This document shows positions 8,895 to 16,909 of a stretch of DNA of 64,000 bases, one piece after another. The position numbers and the translations under genes are program-made. The notes beneath the pieces were generated by a model that had not been told where the DNA came from, did no database searches, and saw only the letters and a list, made by a program, of their open reading frames with translations. The DNA is from Tamlana sp. 2_MG-2023. GTDB lineage: Bacteria; Bacteroidota; Bacteroidia; Flavobacteriales; Flavobacteriaceae. Position 1 is the stretch's first letter. The number at the start of each line of letters is the position of its first letter. The stretch covers positions 434,001 to 498,000 of the forward strand of contig NZ_JAUOSF010000002.1 of assembly GCF_030548465.1 (NCBI RefSeq), written 5' to 3'.

Positions 8895-9613
8895 ATTTTT
8901 TTGGCGCGTTCTAAATCTTCCGGCGTATCAATTTCAACACCTTCGACATCTGTTTCTACCATTTTTATACGCTTACCATATTCTAAATATCTAATGCATT
9001 CTATTTTTTCCGAAGCTTCTAATGGCAACATAGGTAATTTATAGAAATCTAATATAGCCTCTTTCCTAAATGCGTAAACCCCCTTATGCTTGAAGTATTT
9101 TGCTCCAGCATCCTTATCTCTCAAATAAGGAATTGGGCTACGTGAAAAATATAAGGCAAAGTTAGATTTATCAACGATTACCTTTACGGTGTTCGGGTTC
9201 TTTATTTCATCCTCATTAGTTATATGCACCATTAACGAGGCCAGATCGATACTTTTATCCTTATCTTCTTTAAACACTTCAATAAGTTTACGAAGCGATT
9301 CTTTATCTGTAAAAGGCTCATCTCCTTGTACATTAATAACAATATCCACGTCCATAAACTCAACAGCTTCAGCAATTCTGTCGCTACCGCAATCGTGTTC
9401 CTTCTTACTCATTATGGCCTTTCCTCCATTATTAGTAATCTCTTGATAAATAATATCACTATCTGTTACAACAAACACGTCATCAAACAGTTGAGTCGCT
9501 ACAGTTGCTTCATAAGTTCTTAAAATAACTGTTTTACCTCCAAGGTCTTGCATGAGTTTTCCTGGGAAACGTGAAGCCGCATAGCGCGCCGGAATCATTG
9601 AAATTATTTTCAC
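8888..9613 (-). CDS. kdsB: 3-deoxy-manno-octulosonate cytidylyltransferase (CMP-Kdo synthetase)
   Basis: 241 residues, standard length. It begins [21 protein letters not shown], the nucleotide-binding signature, followed by [14 protein letters not shown] and [12 protein letters not shown] near the C-terminus, as in KdsB. It couples CTP and Kdo to make CMP-Kdo for lipid A–core assembly in the cytoplasm. The start codon is GTG at 9613; the conserved sequence begins only five residues later, so an ATG further in would remove part of the fold. It is the first gene of the kdsB–HAD–kdnB–acyltransferase cluster. If 8-amino-Kdo is made, this enzyme should use it as substrate. Confidence 0.93.
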   Translation of the reverse strand: MKIISMIPARYAASRFPGKLMQDLGGKTVILRTYEATVATQLFDDVFVVTDSDIIYQEITNNGGKAIMSKKEHDCGSDRIAEAVEFMDVDIVINVQGDEPFTDKESLRKLIEVFKEDKDKSIDLASLMVHITNEDEIKNPNTVKVIVDKSNFALYFSRSPIPYLRDKDAGAKYFKHKGVYAFRKEAILDFYKLPMLPLEASEKIECIRYLEYGKRIKMVETDVEGVEIDTPEDLERAKKIW

Positions 9614-9677
9614 AAGTTTAAATTTTAAATTGATTTATGGTCATTCAATTTCAGTTCAAAAGTACTTAATTTTAAAA

Positions 9678-11102
9678 CTATTCTTCAAAAAAATCATCTT
9701 TAAAACCAATTAAGTATAATTTTTCTTTAGCTCTGGTAACAGCGGTATAAAGCCAGCGTAAATAATCTTTATCAATACCATTTGGCAAATAAGGCTGTTC
9801 TACAAAAACAGTATCCCACTGCCCTCCTTGAGATTTATGACAAGTAATAGCATAAGAAAATTTTACTTGTAAAGCATTAAAATGTTTGCTCGCTTTAACT
9901 TTTAAAAACTTCTTGTAATTGCTGCCTTCGTTTTCAAAGTCCTTTAAAACCTCTTGATAGAGTCGGTTGGAACCCTCATAAGATAATGATGGCGTCTCAC
10001 CTTCAATAGTGTCTAAAAGTAGTACTGTTTCAAAGGGTTGCATGTTTGGATAATCAACCATTCTTATTTTCACTTCAGCAAAACGAAATCCGTATAAAGC
10101 CTGGATACTAAAGATTTCTAAAACTTCAATAATATCACCATTTGCTATAAAGCCTGCTTCAGTAGTAGGTTTTATCCAAAAATAATTATTTTTAACAACC
10201 ATTAAATAATCACCAGCAGATAATTCATTTTCATTAAAAAGAATGCGACTTCTTATTTGCTGATTATACAGGTTAGCACGTTTATTACTCCTTACAATAA
10301 TGGCGGTTTCTTCATTACCTAGTTCACTGTACGAATCATTAATGGCATCCATAATCTCATAACCATCTACAAGTCTAACAATATCTCTAAAAGGACCTAT
10401 TTCAAATTTAAAAGCATCAAAAAAAGAACTTGCCAAGGTTTCTCTCAAAACGGTGGCATTCATCAAAATTCCAGAATCTTGCTCTTGCCTTACCACTTCA
10501 TCTAATTCCATTCTAGTGACCTCTTTATTATAATTTAAACTTAATATGTTCTCGTCTAAAGCCGGGCTTAAATCTAATTTCACAGGTGGTAATTGCGCTG
10601 TATCTCCAATTAAAAGCAATTTACATTGGTGCCCAGAGTAAACATACTGCATTAAGTCATCTAATAAAGATCCGTTTTCCATAAATTTAGATTCTCCGGG
10701 CGTATCTGGAATCATGGAAGCTTCATCTACTATAAAAATGGTGTTTTTATGCTTATTTGGTTGTAAAACAAATTTTACGCCACCTCCTTTTTCTTTTTTC
10801 GGAAAATAGATTTTTTTATGAATTGTAAAGGCTTCTTTTCCTGAATAATTTGAAATCACTTTAGCCGCTCTACCTGTTGGTGCTAGTAGTACTGCGCTCT
10901 TTTTAGCTTTCCATAAATTGGATACAATAGCACCTACAATAGTTGTTTTTCCTGTTCCAGCGTAACCTTTTAACAAGTAAAGTGCATTTGGGGAATTATT
11001 AAAAATAAATTCTGATAATTGTTGAAGAACAATATTTTGTTTTATAGTGGGATTAAACGGAAACTGCTGTTTTATAAGCAGATAAAATTGAGAAGCATTC
11101 AT
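9678..11102 (-). CDS. RecD-like ATP-dependent DNA helicase (superfamily 1)
   Basis: 474 residues. Walker A GYAGTGKTT is at residues 46–54, motif Ia is LLAPTGRAAKVIS, Walker B is IFIVDEASM, and motif III is LLLIGDTAQLPPV. The C-terminal half carries SYAITCHKSQGGQWD and LYTAVTRAKEKLYLIG, motifs V and VI of RecD/UvrD-type helicases. It is shorter than RecD2 (about 700+ residues) and lacks its long N-terminal domain, like the compact AAA-containing helicases common in Flavobacteriia. A role in DNA repair or recombination is likely. It is probably monocistronic; the region upstream is divergent to the membrane protein gene. Confidence 0.85.
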   Translation of the reverse strand: MNASQFYLLIKQQFPFNPTIKQNIVLQQLSEFIFNNSPNALYLLKGYAGTGKTTIVGAIVSNLWKAKKSAVLLAPTGRAAKVISNYSGKEAFTIHKKIYFPKKEKGGGVKFVLQPNKHKNTIFIVDEASMIPDTPGESKFMENGSLLDDLMQYVYSGHQCKLLLIGDTAQLPPVKLDLSPALDENILSLNYNKEVTRMELDEVVRQEQDSGILMNATVLRETLASSFFDAFKFEIGPFRDIVRLVDGYEIMDAINDSYSELGNEETAIIVRSNKRANLYNQQIRSRILFNENELSAGDYLMVVKNNYFWIKPTTEAGFIANGDIIEVLEIFSIQALYGFRFAEVKIRMVDYPNMQPFETVLLLDTIEGETPSLSYEGSNRLYQEVLKDFENEGSNYKKFLKVKASKHFNALQVKFSYAITCHKSQGGQWDTVFVEQPYLPNGIDKDYLRWLYTAVTRAKEKLYLIGFKDDFFEE

Positions 11103-11183
11103 CTAAAGGGATCTGGGAAAATATTTTATTCAAAGATAGAAATGATTTTTACTCTCTTTGTTTTTACGGTTAAAAAAAAATTG

Positions 11184-11191
11184 TAGATTTG
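11184..11191 (+). promoter_or_regulatory. Candidate −7 box (TAGATTTG)
   Basis: Matches the Bacteroidota −7 consensus TAnnTTTG, 40 bases before the start at 11232. A TTG at 11158–11160 is 23 bases upstream, a little longer than usual spacing. Confidence 0.35.
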
Positions 11192-11231
11192 CTAAATACC
11201 TTAAAAATAATTTTTAATTAAAGAACATACT

Positions 11232-11969
11232 ATGTTAACATTTATTCTTATTGCAGTTGCTGTAATACTAGTTACAATTGGCTTGATTAAGTTAATTGAC
11301 AAAGTTATACCTCAAAAACTTAAACCTGTCTTAACTATTGCCCTTTGGATTTTAATTGGCTACCTAGGTTATTTAACATATATGTCTGTTTATGAGCCAA
11401 TTCAATTTAATAAAGTAAAAAATAAACGTTACGTACAAGTTATTGAAAGTTTAAAAGATATCAGAGACTCTCAACTTGCTCACAGACAAGTTACAGGTAA
11501 ATTTGCTGGAGATTTTGATCACTTAATAAGATTTATTGACACTGCAGAGTATACAATTACACAACGAAGAGACTCTACTATTCTTGATGAAGAAAAAACG
11601 AAATTATACGGCGTTGATTCATACAAAGAGATTGTAGTGATTGATACACTTGGTTTTGTTCCAGTTAAAGATTCTTTATTTAAATCTTCTAATAGATACA
11701 AAACAATGATGAATGTTCCTGTTGGGAAAGAAGGTGGTAAGTTTGATATGAAAGCTGGATTTATTGAGCAAAACGATATTAAAATTCCTGTTTTTGAAGC
11801 ATCTGTGAAAAAACGTGTTCTTTTATATGATCAAAGCAATGACCTTATTATCCAAGAAAACCAAGTAATTTCTGTTGACGGTGTTAACGGTGATGCTTTA
11901 AAAGTAGGTTCTATGGACGAGGTTAATACAACTGGAAACTGGCCTAAAACATATGGCGCAAACGAATAA
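11232..11969 (+). CDS. Conserved flavobacterial membrane protein, unknown function
   Basis: 245 residues. Two hydrophobic segments lie at the N-terminus (about residues 1–18, and 34–55 containing LTIALWILIGYLGYLTYMSV). The rest is a hydrophilic domain of mixed alpha/beta type with a charged helix (YVQVIESLKDIRDSQLAHRQVTG) after the second segment. I do not recognise an enzymatic motif. It overlaps the DUF3822 gene by 17 bases and is followed by rsmD, so the three form one operon. The domain could face the periplasm or the cytoplasm; the charge pattern is not decisive. Confidence 0.7.
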   Translation: MLTFILIAVAVILVTIGLIKLIDKVIPQKLKPVLTIALWILIGYLGYLTYMSVYEPIQFNKVKNKRYVQVIESLKDIRDSQLAHRQVTGKFAGDFDHLIRFIDTAEYTITQRRDSTILDEEKTKLYGVDSYKEIVVIDTLGFVPVKDSLFKSSNRYKTMMNVPVGKEGGKFDMKAGFIEQNDIKIPVFEASVKKRVLLYDQSNDLIIQENQVISVDGVNGDALKVGSMDEVNTTGNWPKTYGANE

Positions 11970-12774
11970 CAGTTCTAACGAACTAACAAATATAGAATTG
12001 TCCATTCAACTAAGTTTGAGTGGACTTTCTTTTTGTATATTAAATCGTAATTTAAATTCAATTATCAATTTGGGTGAGTTTCAGTTTGAAAAAAAACTGA
12101 ACCCTCTAGAATTATTGGATCGCTTAAAGGAATTATTTAATAATCAAAAGGCTTTATCTTACGACTTCTCTAAAGTTTCTGTAATACATGATAATGACTT
12201 ATCTGCTTTAGTGCCACAATCCTTATTTAGTGAAGATTGTTTAGCTGATTATTTAAAATTCAACTCTAAAATCCTAAAATCAGATTATATCACTTTTGAT
12301 ACTATTTCTGAAAATGATAGTGTAAATGTTTATGTGCCATACATCAACATAAACAATTTCATTTATGATAAATTTGGAGCATTTACCTTCAAGCATATTT
12401 CCACAGTTTTAATAGAAAATATACTTCAAATAGAAAAAAACAAGTTGAACACGCGAGTCTATATTCACGTGAGTACAGGTCATTTTGAAATTGTTGTCGT
12501 TGAAAATTCTAAATTAAAACTATATAACACCTTTACATACGGTTCTAAAGAAGATTTTATTTATTACATTCTATTTACTGCCGAACAATTAAATTTAAAC
12601 CCAGAAACGCTTAAATTAGTTTTCTTGGGTCAAATTGAAAAAGGAGATAAACTTTACGAAATAGCATATAAATATATTCGAAACATTAGTTTTGGAAGTA
12701 GAAATGATACATTTAAATTTGAAAAACAGCCTAAAACAGGGTATTCAAACTTCACTTTAATAAACAATTTTTAA
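11953..12774 (+). CDS. DUF3822 family protein
   Basis: 273 residues. The fold looks like a divergent actin/ASKHA-type protein: LSIQLSLSGLSFCILN at the start, a central HVSTGHFEIVVVENSKLKLYNTF segment and a C-terminal LVFLGQIEKGDKLYEI segment. This matches the Bacteroidota DUF3822 family, which in my recollection commonly precedes rsmD. Function is unknown. It overlaps its upstream neighbour by 17 bases and shares one base with rsmD (TAATG). Translational coupling to rsmD suggests co-regulation rather than a proven role in rRNA modification. Confidence 0.75.
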   Translation: MAQTNNSSNELTNIELSIQLSLSGLSFCILNRNLNSIINLGEFQFEKKLNPLELLDRLKELFNNQKALSYDFSKVSVIHDNDLSALVPQSLFSEDCLADYLKFNSKILKSDYITFDTISENDSVNVYVPYININNFIYDKFGAFTFKHISTVLIENILQIEKNKLNTRVYIHVSTGHFEIVVVENSKLKLYNTFTYGSKEDFIYYILFTAEQLNLNPETLKLVFLGQIEKGDKLYEIAYKYIRNISFGSRNDTFKFEKQPKTGYSNFTLINNF

Positions 12775-13319
12775 TGCGAATTATATCAGGATTATATAAA
12801 AGTAGAAAAATTATTGCTCCAAAAAACTTACCTGTGCGGCCAACAACCGATATGGCTAAGGAGTCTTTATTCAACATTATTAATAACTTGTATTATTTTG
12901 ATGCTATTTCTGTATTAGATCTATTCGCAGGTACGGGTAATATAAGCTACGAATTCGCTTCTAGAGGCACTGAAAACATAACTTGTGTTGATCAAGATTT
13001 TGGTTGTATTAAGTTTATTAACCAAACCGCAGAAGCATTTGATATGCCTATTCAAACGATTAAAAGTGACGTTTTTAAATTTCTTGAAAAGTCTAAAATT
13101 CAAGCAGATGTTATTTTCGCAGACCCTCCTTATGATTTTTCAGAAGAACAGTTCTCTAGAATTCCTAATTTAGTTTTTGAAAATGATTTACTGCTTGAAG
13201 ATGGTGTACTTATTGTAGAGCATTCTAAACATACAGACTTATCAAACGTAAGTAACTTCTCCTATTCTAAAAGTTATGGTGGAAATATGTTTAGCTTTTT
13301 TGAAATTCCTGAACAATAA
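12774..13319 (+). CDS. rsmD: 16S rRNA (guanine966-N2)-methyltransferase RsmD
   Basis: 181 residues, full length for RsmD. It begins MRIISGLYKSRKI and has VRPTTDMAKESLFNII, the family signature. The SAM-binding motif is DLFAGTGNIS at 49–58 and the catalytic motif is DPPY at 117–120. It methylates N2 of G966 in 16S rRNA in the assembled 30S particle. It is the last gene of its operon, with the start codon overlapping the upstream stop. Confidence 0.93.
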   Translation: MRIISGLYKSRKIIAPKNLPVRPTTDMAKESLFNIINNLYYFDAISVLDLFAGTGNISYEFASRGTENITCVDQDFGCIKFINQTAEAFDMPIQTIKSDVFKFLEKSKIQADVIFADPPYDFSEEQFSRIPNLVFENDLLLEDGVLIVEHSKHTDLSNVSNFSYSKSYGGNMFSFFEIPEQ

Positions 13320-13379
13320 ATTATTATACTTCGCTTTTTTTCAGTACATTAGAAGTGTTCCTAGGGTAAATTTATAGTG

Positions 13380-13447
13380 TATCACAAACAAAACTCATCA
13401 GACTTGATCATTTTTCAAGCATCAGTTTAAGTTTTTGTATTGTGATA
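13380..13447. repeat. Imperfect inverted repeat downstream of rsmD
   Basis: The outer arms TATCACAA / TTGTGATA, the adjoining ACAAAACT / AGTTTTTGT, and the inner ACTTGA / TCAAG are complementary across 68 bases. The element could fold as a long imperfect hairpin. It lacks a T run, so it is not a standard terminator, and may be a decayed mobile-repeat remnant. Confidence 0.4.
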
Positions 13448-13536
13448 AATGAGCACTAAACTAAAAAACCATTAAGCATATTAATGTGACTTTTTAAAGA
13501 TTATAATTATTAGTTAGTCACTAGTTTTTAAATGAT

Positions 13537-13566
13537 AAACCCTTCTTTAAATCAAAAGAAGGGTTT
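13537..13566 (-). terminator. Hairpin terminator for RNase P RNA (possibly bidirectional)
   Basis: Perfect 12-base arms AAACCCTTCTTT / AAAGAAGGGTTT with a 6-base loop, about 10 bases beyond the 3′ end of rnpB. T runs are modest on both sides; it could also end rsmD transcription coming from the left. Confidence 0.7.
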
Positions 13567-13574
13567 ATTTATTT

Positions 13575-13926
13575 GTAAGTAAATCTATAAGCCGAATCCT
13601 GTATGTTTAGTATTTAATTTAGATTACTCTAAAAATACTAAACACCCTTATCATTTATCTGAATGTATAGTTACCCATACACTTTAGCTGCCTACCCTCT
13701 AGCATCAAACGTGCCGCCTTCTCCCGATAGTTATCGGAACGCTAGTTTACATGACATTGCACCACATAGAGTTTACCTGGTTTCACTACAGCATTACCTG
13801 TACATACTTTCTGTTGCACTTTTCCTAATCTCACGACTGGTGGTCATTAACCACTATGTTGCACTATGGTGTTCGGACTTTCCTCTATTCATTTTCATGA
13901 ACAGCGATAAGGCGATTTACTTGCGC
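13575..13926 (-). ncRNA. rnpB: RNase P RNA (bacterial class A)
   Basis: On the minus strand the universally conserved blocks appear in order. A 5′ block contains GAGGAAAGTCCGAACACC (P4 5′ side with CR I), followed by GTGCAACAGAAAG. Later come AGGTAATGCTGTAGTGAAAC, then GAGGGTAGGC, and finally AGGATTCGGCTTATAG near the 3′ end (P4 3′ side). P1 is formed by AAGTAAATC at the 5′ end and GATTTACTT at the 3′ end. The ribozyme core matures tRNA 5′ ends. Odd point: the arm around 13717–13735 contains the palindrome CCGATAACTATCGG, nearly identical to the repeat core found near 35208. Ends are estimated from P1 pairing, within several bases. Confidence 0.95.
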
Positions 13927-13999
13927 GCAAAAGTACATAAATTGTTAATAACTCCTATTAAATTTTAGCTTATGAATTCAGTTTTAAGCATTGAATTTT

Positions 14000-14007
14000 T
14001 AACTTTG
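14000..14007 (+). promoter_or_regulatory. Candidate −7 box for dnaX (TAACTTTG)
   Basis: Exact match to TAnnTTTG, 18 bases before the dnaX start. No clear TTG is seen at −33. Confidence 0.4.
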
Positions 14008-14025
14008 TTCTTCTAAGATTTTTCA

Positions 14026-15741
14026 ATGGAACATTTTGTTGTATCGGCGCGTAAATACAGACCACAAACGTTTAAAGACGTTGTTGGTCAGCAAGCTATT
14101 ACAAATACTTTATTAAATGCCATTGAAAATAATCATTTAGCACAAGCCTTATTATTTACAGGGCCTCGTGGTGTTGGTAAAACAACTTGTGCCCGTATTT
14201 TGGCTAAAATGATTAATAGTGATGGAAAGGAAACTGGTGAAGAAGATTTTGCTTTTAATATTTTTGAATTGGATGCGGCTTCAAACAATTCGGTTGATGA
14301 TATTAGAAGTTTAACCGACCAAGTTCGCATTCCGCCACAAGTAGGTAAATATAAAGTCTATATTATTGATGAGGTGCATATGCTCTCGCAAGCGGCTTTT
14401 AATGCGTTCCTTAAAACATTAGAAGAACCACCTAAGCACTGTATTTTTATTTTAGCAACTACCGAAAAGCACAAAATAATCCCAACCATTTTATCTCGAT
14501 GTCAAATATTTGACTTCAAGCGTATTACAGTTAAAGATGCAAAAAATTATTTAAAATATATTGCTGAAGAACAAGGTATTACTGCTGAAGATGATGCCTT
14601 ACATATTATCGCCCAAAAAGCAGATGGCGCCATGCGTGATGCCCTTTCGATTTTTGACAGAGTAGTTAGTTTCTCTGGAAAAAACTTAACGCGACAAGCC
14701 GTTACAGAAAATTTAAACGTACTAGATTACGAAACATATTTTACGAGTACCGATTTAATTTTAGAAAATAAAATACCAGATTTACTATTACAATTTAACA
14801 ATACCCTTTCAAAAGGATTTGATGGACATCATTACATTGCTGGTTTAGCATCACACTTTAGAGATCTTTTAGTTAGCAAAAATCCAGAAACCATAGAATT
14901 GCTTGAAGTAGGAGATCAAACAAAAACAAAGTATTTGGAACAAGCTAAAAAAGCTTCCCAAGAGTTTTTAATGCAAGGAATTAATCTGGCAAACGATTGC
15001 GACCTCAAATACAAGACCAGTAAAAATCAACGACTTCTCGTCGAACTATGCCTCATGCAGCTTGCCTCTATCACTTTCGATGGAGAAAAAAAAAATGGTA
15101 AACATTACATAATACCTGCATCCTATTTTCAAAAGAAAGGCATCACTCCTATTCCTGTAAAAAAGGACATTGAAACTCCGAAAACTCAAACAACAGCAAC
15201 TCCTGCAAAGGATGCTAGTAAAAATCCAGCAGCTTCATTCCAAGTAAAAGAACCGCCTAAGGTCGTTTTAAAGCAAGAGACAAAACGAACTTCTGGACTC
15301 TCACTTAGTAGTATTAGAGCAAAAAAGGAACACCAAATCAAGCAAATGGAAGTGGTGGTTGATGAAGAAAACTTGCCAACCGAAGCATTTACTGAAGAGG
15401 CGTTTTTAAAGGTATGGCATGAATATATTGGAATATTAAGAAAAGAAGGTAAACACAATCTAGCTTCTATTTTAGCCATTGATACTCCAAAATTAAAAGG
15501 AACAACAGCACATTTAGAATTTCCTAATGCTACCAACAAAATAGAAGTTGAACGTCAGTCATACGGTCTTTTGCTTCATATTCGTCAATCTCTAAGTAAT
15601 TATGATATTTCGTTAGAGATCACGATCAATGAAGTCATGGAAAAACAATATGCTTATACCACAGTAGAAAAATTTGAAAAATTAAAGGAGAAAAACCCAA
15701 GTATTGACCTTTTACGAAAAACTTTTGATTTAGGTCTTTAA
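14026..15741 (+). CDS. dnaX: DNA polymerase III subunit gamma/tau
   Basis: 571 residues. AAA+ clamp-loader ATPase with Walker A GPRGVGKTT at 46–54, Walker B YIIDEVHML, the SRC motif LSRCQIFDFKRI, and sensor 2 GAMRDALSIFDR. It loads the beta clamp and bridges polymerase and helicase. In most bacteria a four-cysteine zinc module lies just after Walker A. Here the segment 58–82 (LAKMINSDGKETGEEDFAFNI) is shortened and contains no cysteine, as I recall for other Flavobacteriia. Residues about 370–450 are a low-complexity linker; the remainder should be the tau-like C-terminal domain. No slippery A-rich programmed frameshift site was evident at the domain border. It is followed 27 bases later by miaE. 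Confidence 0.95.
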   Translation: MEHFVVSARKYRPQTFKDVVGQQAITNTLLNAIENNHLAQALLFTGPRGVGKTTCARILAKMINSDGKETGEEDFAFNIFELDAASNNSVDDIRSLTDQVRIPPQVGKYKVYIIDEVHMLSQAAFNAFLKTLEEPPKHCIFILATTEKHKIIPTILSRCQIFDFKRITVKDAKNYLKYIAEEQGITAEDDALHIIAQKADGAMRDALSIFDRVVSFSGKNLTRQAVTENLNVLDYETYFTSTDLILENKIPDLLLQFNNTLSKGFDGHHYIAGLASHFRDLLVSKNPETIELLEVGDQTKTKYLEQAKKASQEFLMQGINLANDCDLKYKTSKNQRLLVELCLMQLASITFDGEKKNGKHYIIPASYFQKKGITPIPVKKDIETPKTQTTATPAKDASKNPAASFQVKEPPKVVLKQETKRTSGLSLSSIRAKKEHQIKQMEVVVDEENLPTEAFTEEAFLKVWHEYIGILRKEGKHNLASILAIDTPKLKGTTAHLEFPNATNKIEVERQSYGLLLHIRQSLSNYDISLEITINEVMEKQYAYTTVEKFEKLKEKNPSIDLLRKTFDLGL

Positions 15742-15768
15742 CCTCTTAATTTAATTTTAAAACATAAA

Positions 15769-16353
15769 ATGATGCTCGGACTAAAATTACCAACAGACCC
15801 TCGCTGGGTTAATATCGTAGAAAAAAACATTAAAGAAATTTTAACCGATCATGCATTTTGTGAACAGAAGGCAACGAGTACAGCTATTTCTTTAATTGTA
15901 AGTTTTCCTGAATATACCGATTTAGTACAAGAAATGACAGCTTTAGTAAAAGAAGAGATTAGTCATTTTAAAATGGTTCATGATAAAATCATTGAGCGCG
16001 GTTGGGTATTAGGGCGTGATAGACGTGATGATTATGTTATACAATTATTAAAATTTTTTCCTAAAGGAGGAAGCCGAACAACACAACTAACGCACAGACT
16101 GTTATACGCTGCACTAATTGAAGCTAGAAGCTGTGAACGTTTTAGATTGCTTTCCGAAGAATTAGAAGATCAAGAATTAGCAACTTTCTATAGAAATTTA
16201 ATGGTTAGTGAAGCCAATCATTACACCATGTTTTTAGGTTTTGCTAGAAAATATGGTGATAAAAAAGAAGTTGATGCCAAATGGCAAGATTTACTTGATT
16301 ATGAAGCTGAAATCATGAGTAACTTAGGAACTTCAGAATCAATACATGGTTAA
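15769..16353 (+). CDS. miaE: tRNA-(ms2io6A)-hydroxylase MiaE
   Basis: 194 residues, the usual length. The ferritin-like non-haem di-iron site is complete: E32 (CEQKA), E63xxH66 (EEISHF), E118 with E123 nearby (LIEARSCERF), and E148xxH151 (SEANHY). The enzyme hydroxylates the isopentenyl group of ms2i6A at position 37 of certain tRNAs using O2. The gene is probably co-transcribed with dnaX (27-base gap). It overlaps the convergent barrel gene by 4 bases at the stop codons. Confidence 0.93.
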   Translation: MMLGLKLPTDPRWVNIVEKNIKEILTDHAFCEQKATSTAISLIVSFPEYTDLVQEMTALVKEEISHFKMVHDKIIERGWVLGRDRRDDYVIQLLKFFPKGGSRTTQLTHRLLYAALIEARSCERFRLLSEELEDQELATFYRNLMVSEANHYTMFLGFARKYGDKKEVDAKWQDLLDYEAEIMSNLGTSESIHG

Positions 16354-16877
16354 AACTTGTAACCTACGCCTATCTGAAAATTATTATTTTTTGCATCAAC
16401 GCCTGAATCGTCATCAAAAACATTTATAAGACCGTTGGAGTGACGTACATCAACAAATAGCGCTTGATTAATTCGATATTCAGCTCCTATAATTGAAGAA
16501 AAGCCAAAGTTAGCAGCCATATCATCAACTTCATGGATTTTCAATCCAATCTGTGGTCCTAAGTTGACATGAAAATTTTTAAATAGTTTAATGCCAACTA
16601 AAATCGGCATTTGAATATAATCAAATTGTAATACGTCGGCTTTTGACCCTTCGTATGAAAATTGAATTTCAGGAATAAGTGATATGGTTTTGGATAAGCC
16701 TATATCTGCTAAAAAACCAATGTAAACACTATTTCTATGTTTGTTTCCTGCTGGAACTTCACTTTTAAAATCTAAGCTAGAAATATTCATACCTCCTCGA
16801 ACACCGTATTTTACATTTTGAGCATTCACATTCAGAGAAAACACTAAGATTACTGTTAATAAGTAAATATATTTCAT
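16350..16877 (-). CDS. Outer-membrane beta-barrel protein (PorT/OMP_b-brl type)
   Basis: 175 residues. A signal peptide (YIYLLTVILVFSLNVNAQ) is followed by KYGVRGGMNISSLDFKS, the opening typical of Bacteroidota PorT-family small barrels. It then alternates short hydrophobic strands and ends with FQIGVGYKF, a C-terminal aromatic residue as expected for barrel insertion. Cargo and function are not known. It is not PorT itself, which is longer. It is 33 bases downstream of the glycosyltransferase gene and may share its transcript. Confidence 0.8.
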   Translation of the reverse strand: MKYIYLLTVILVFSLNVNAQNVKYGVRGGMNISSLDFKSEVPAGNKHRNSVYIGFLADIGLSKTISLIPEIQFSYEGSKADVLQFDYIQMPILVGIKLFKNFHVNLGPQIGLKIHEVDDMAANFGFSSIIGAEYRINQALFVDVRHSNGLINVFDDDSGVDAKNNNFQIGVGYKF

Positions 16878-16909
16878 AATTAAAAGGTTATTGGGGTTGG
16901 TTAATTATT

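Noticed and set aside
13663-13968. 101-residue plus-strand open frame
   Set aside because: It lies antisense to RNase P RNA, whose conserved core explains the sequence; the protein has no recognisable features.
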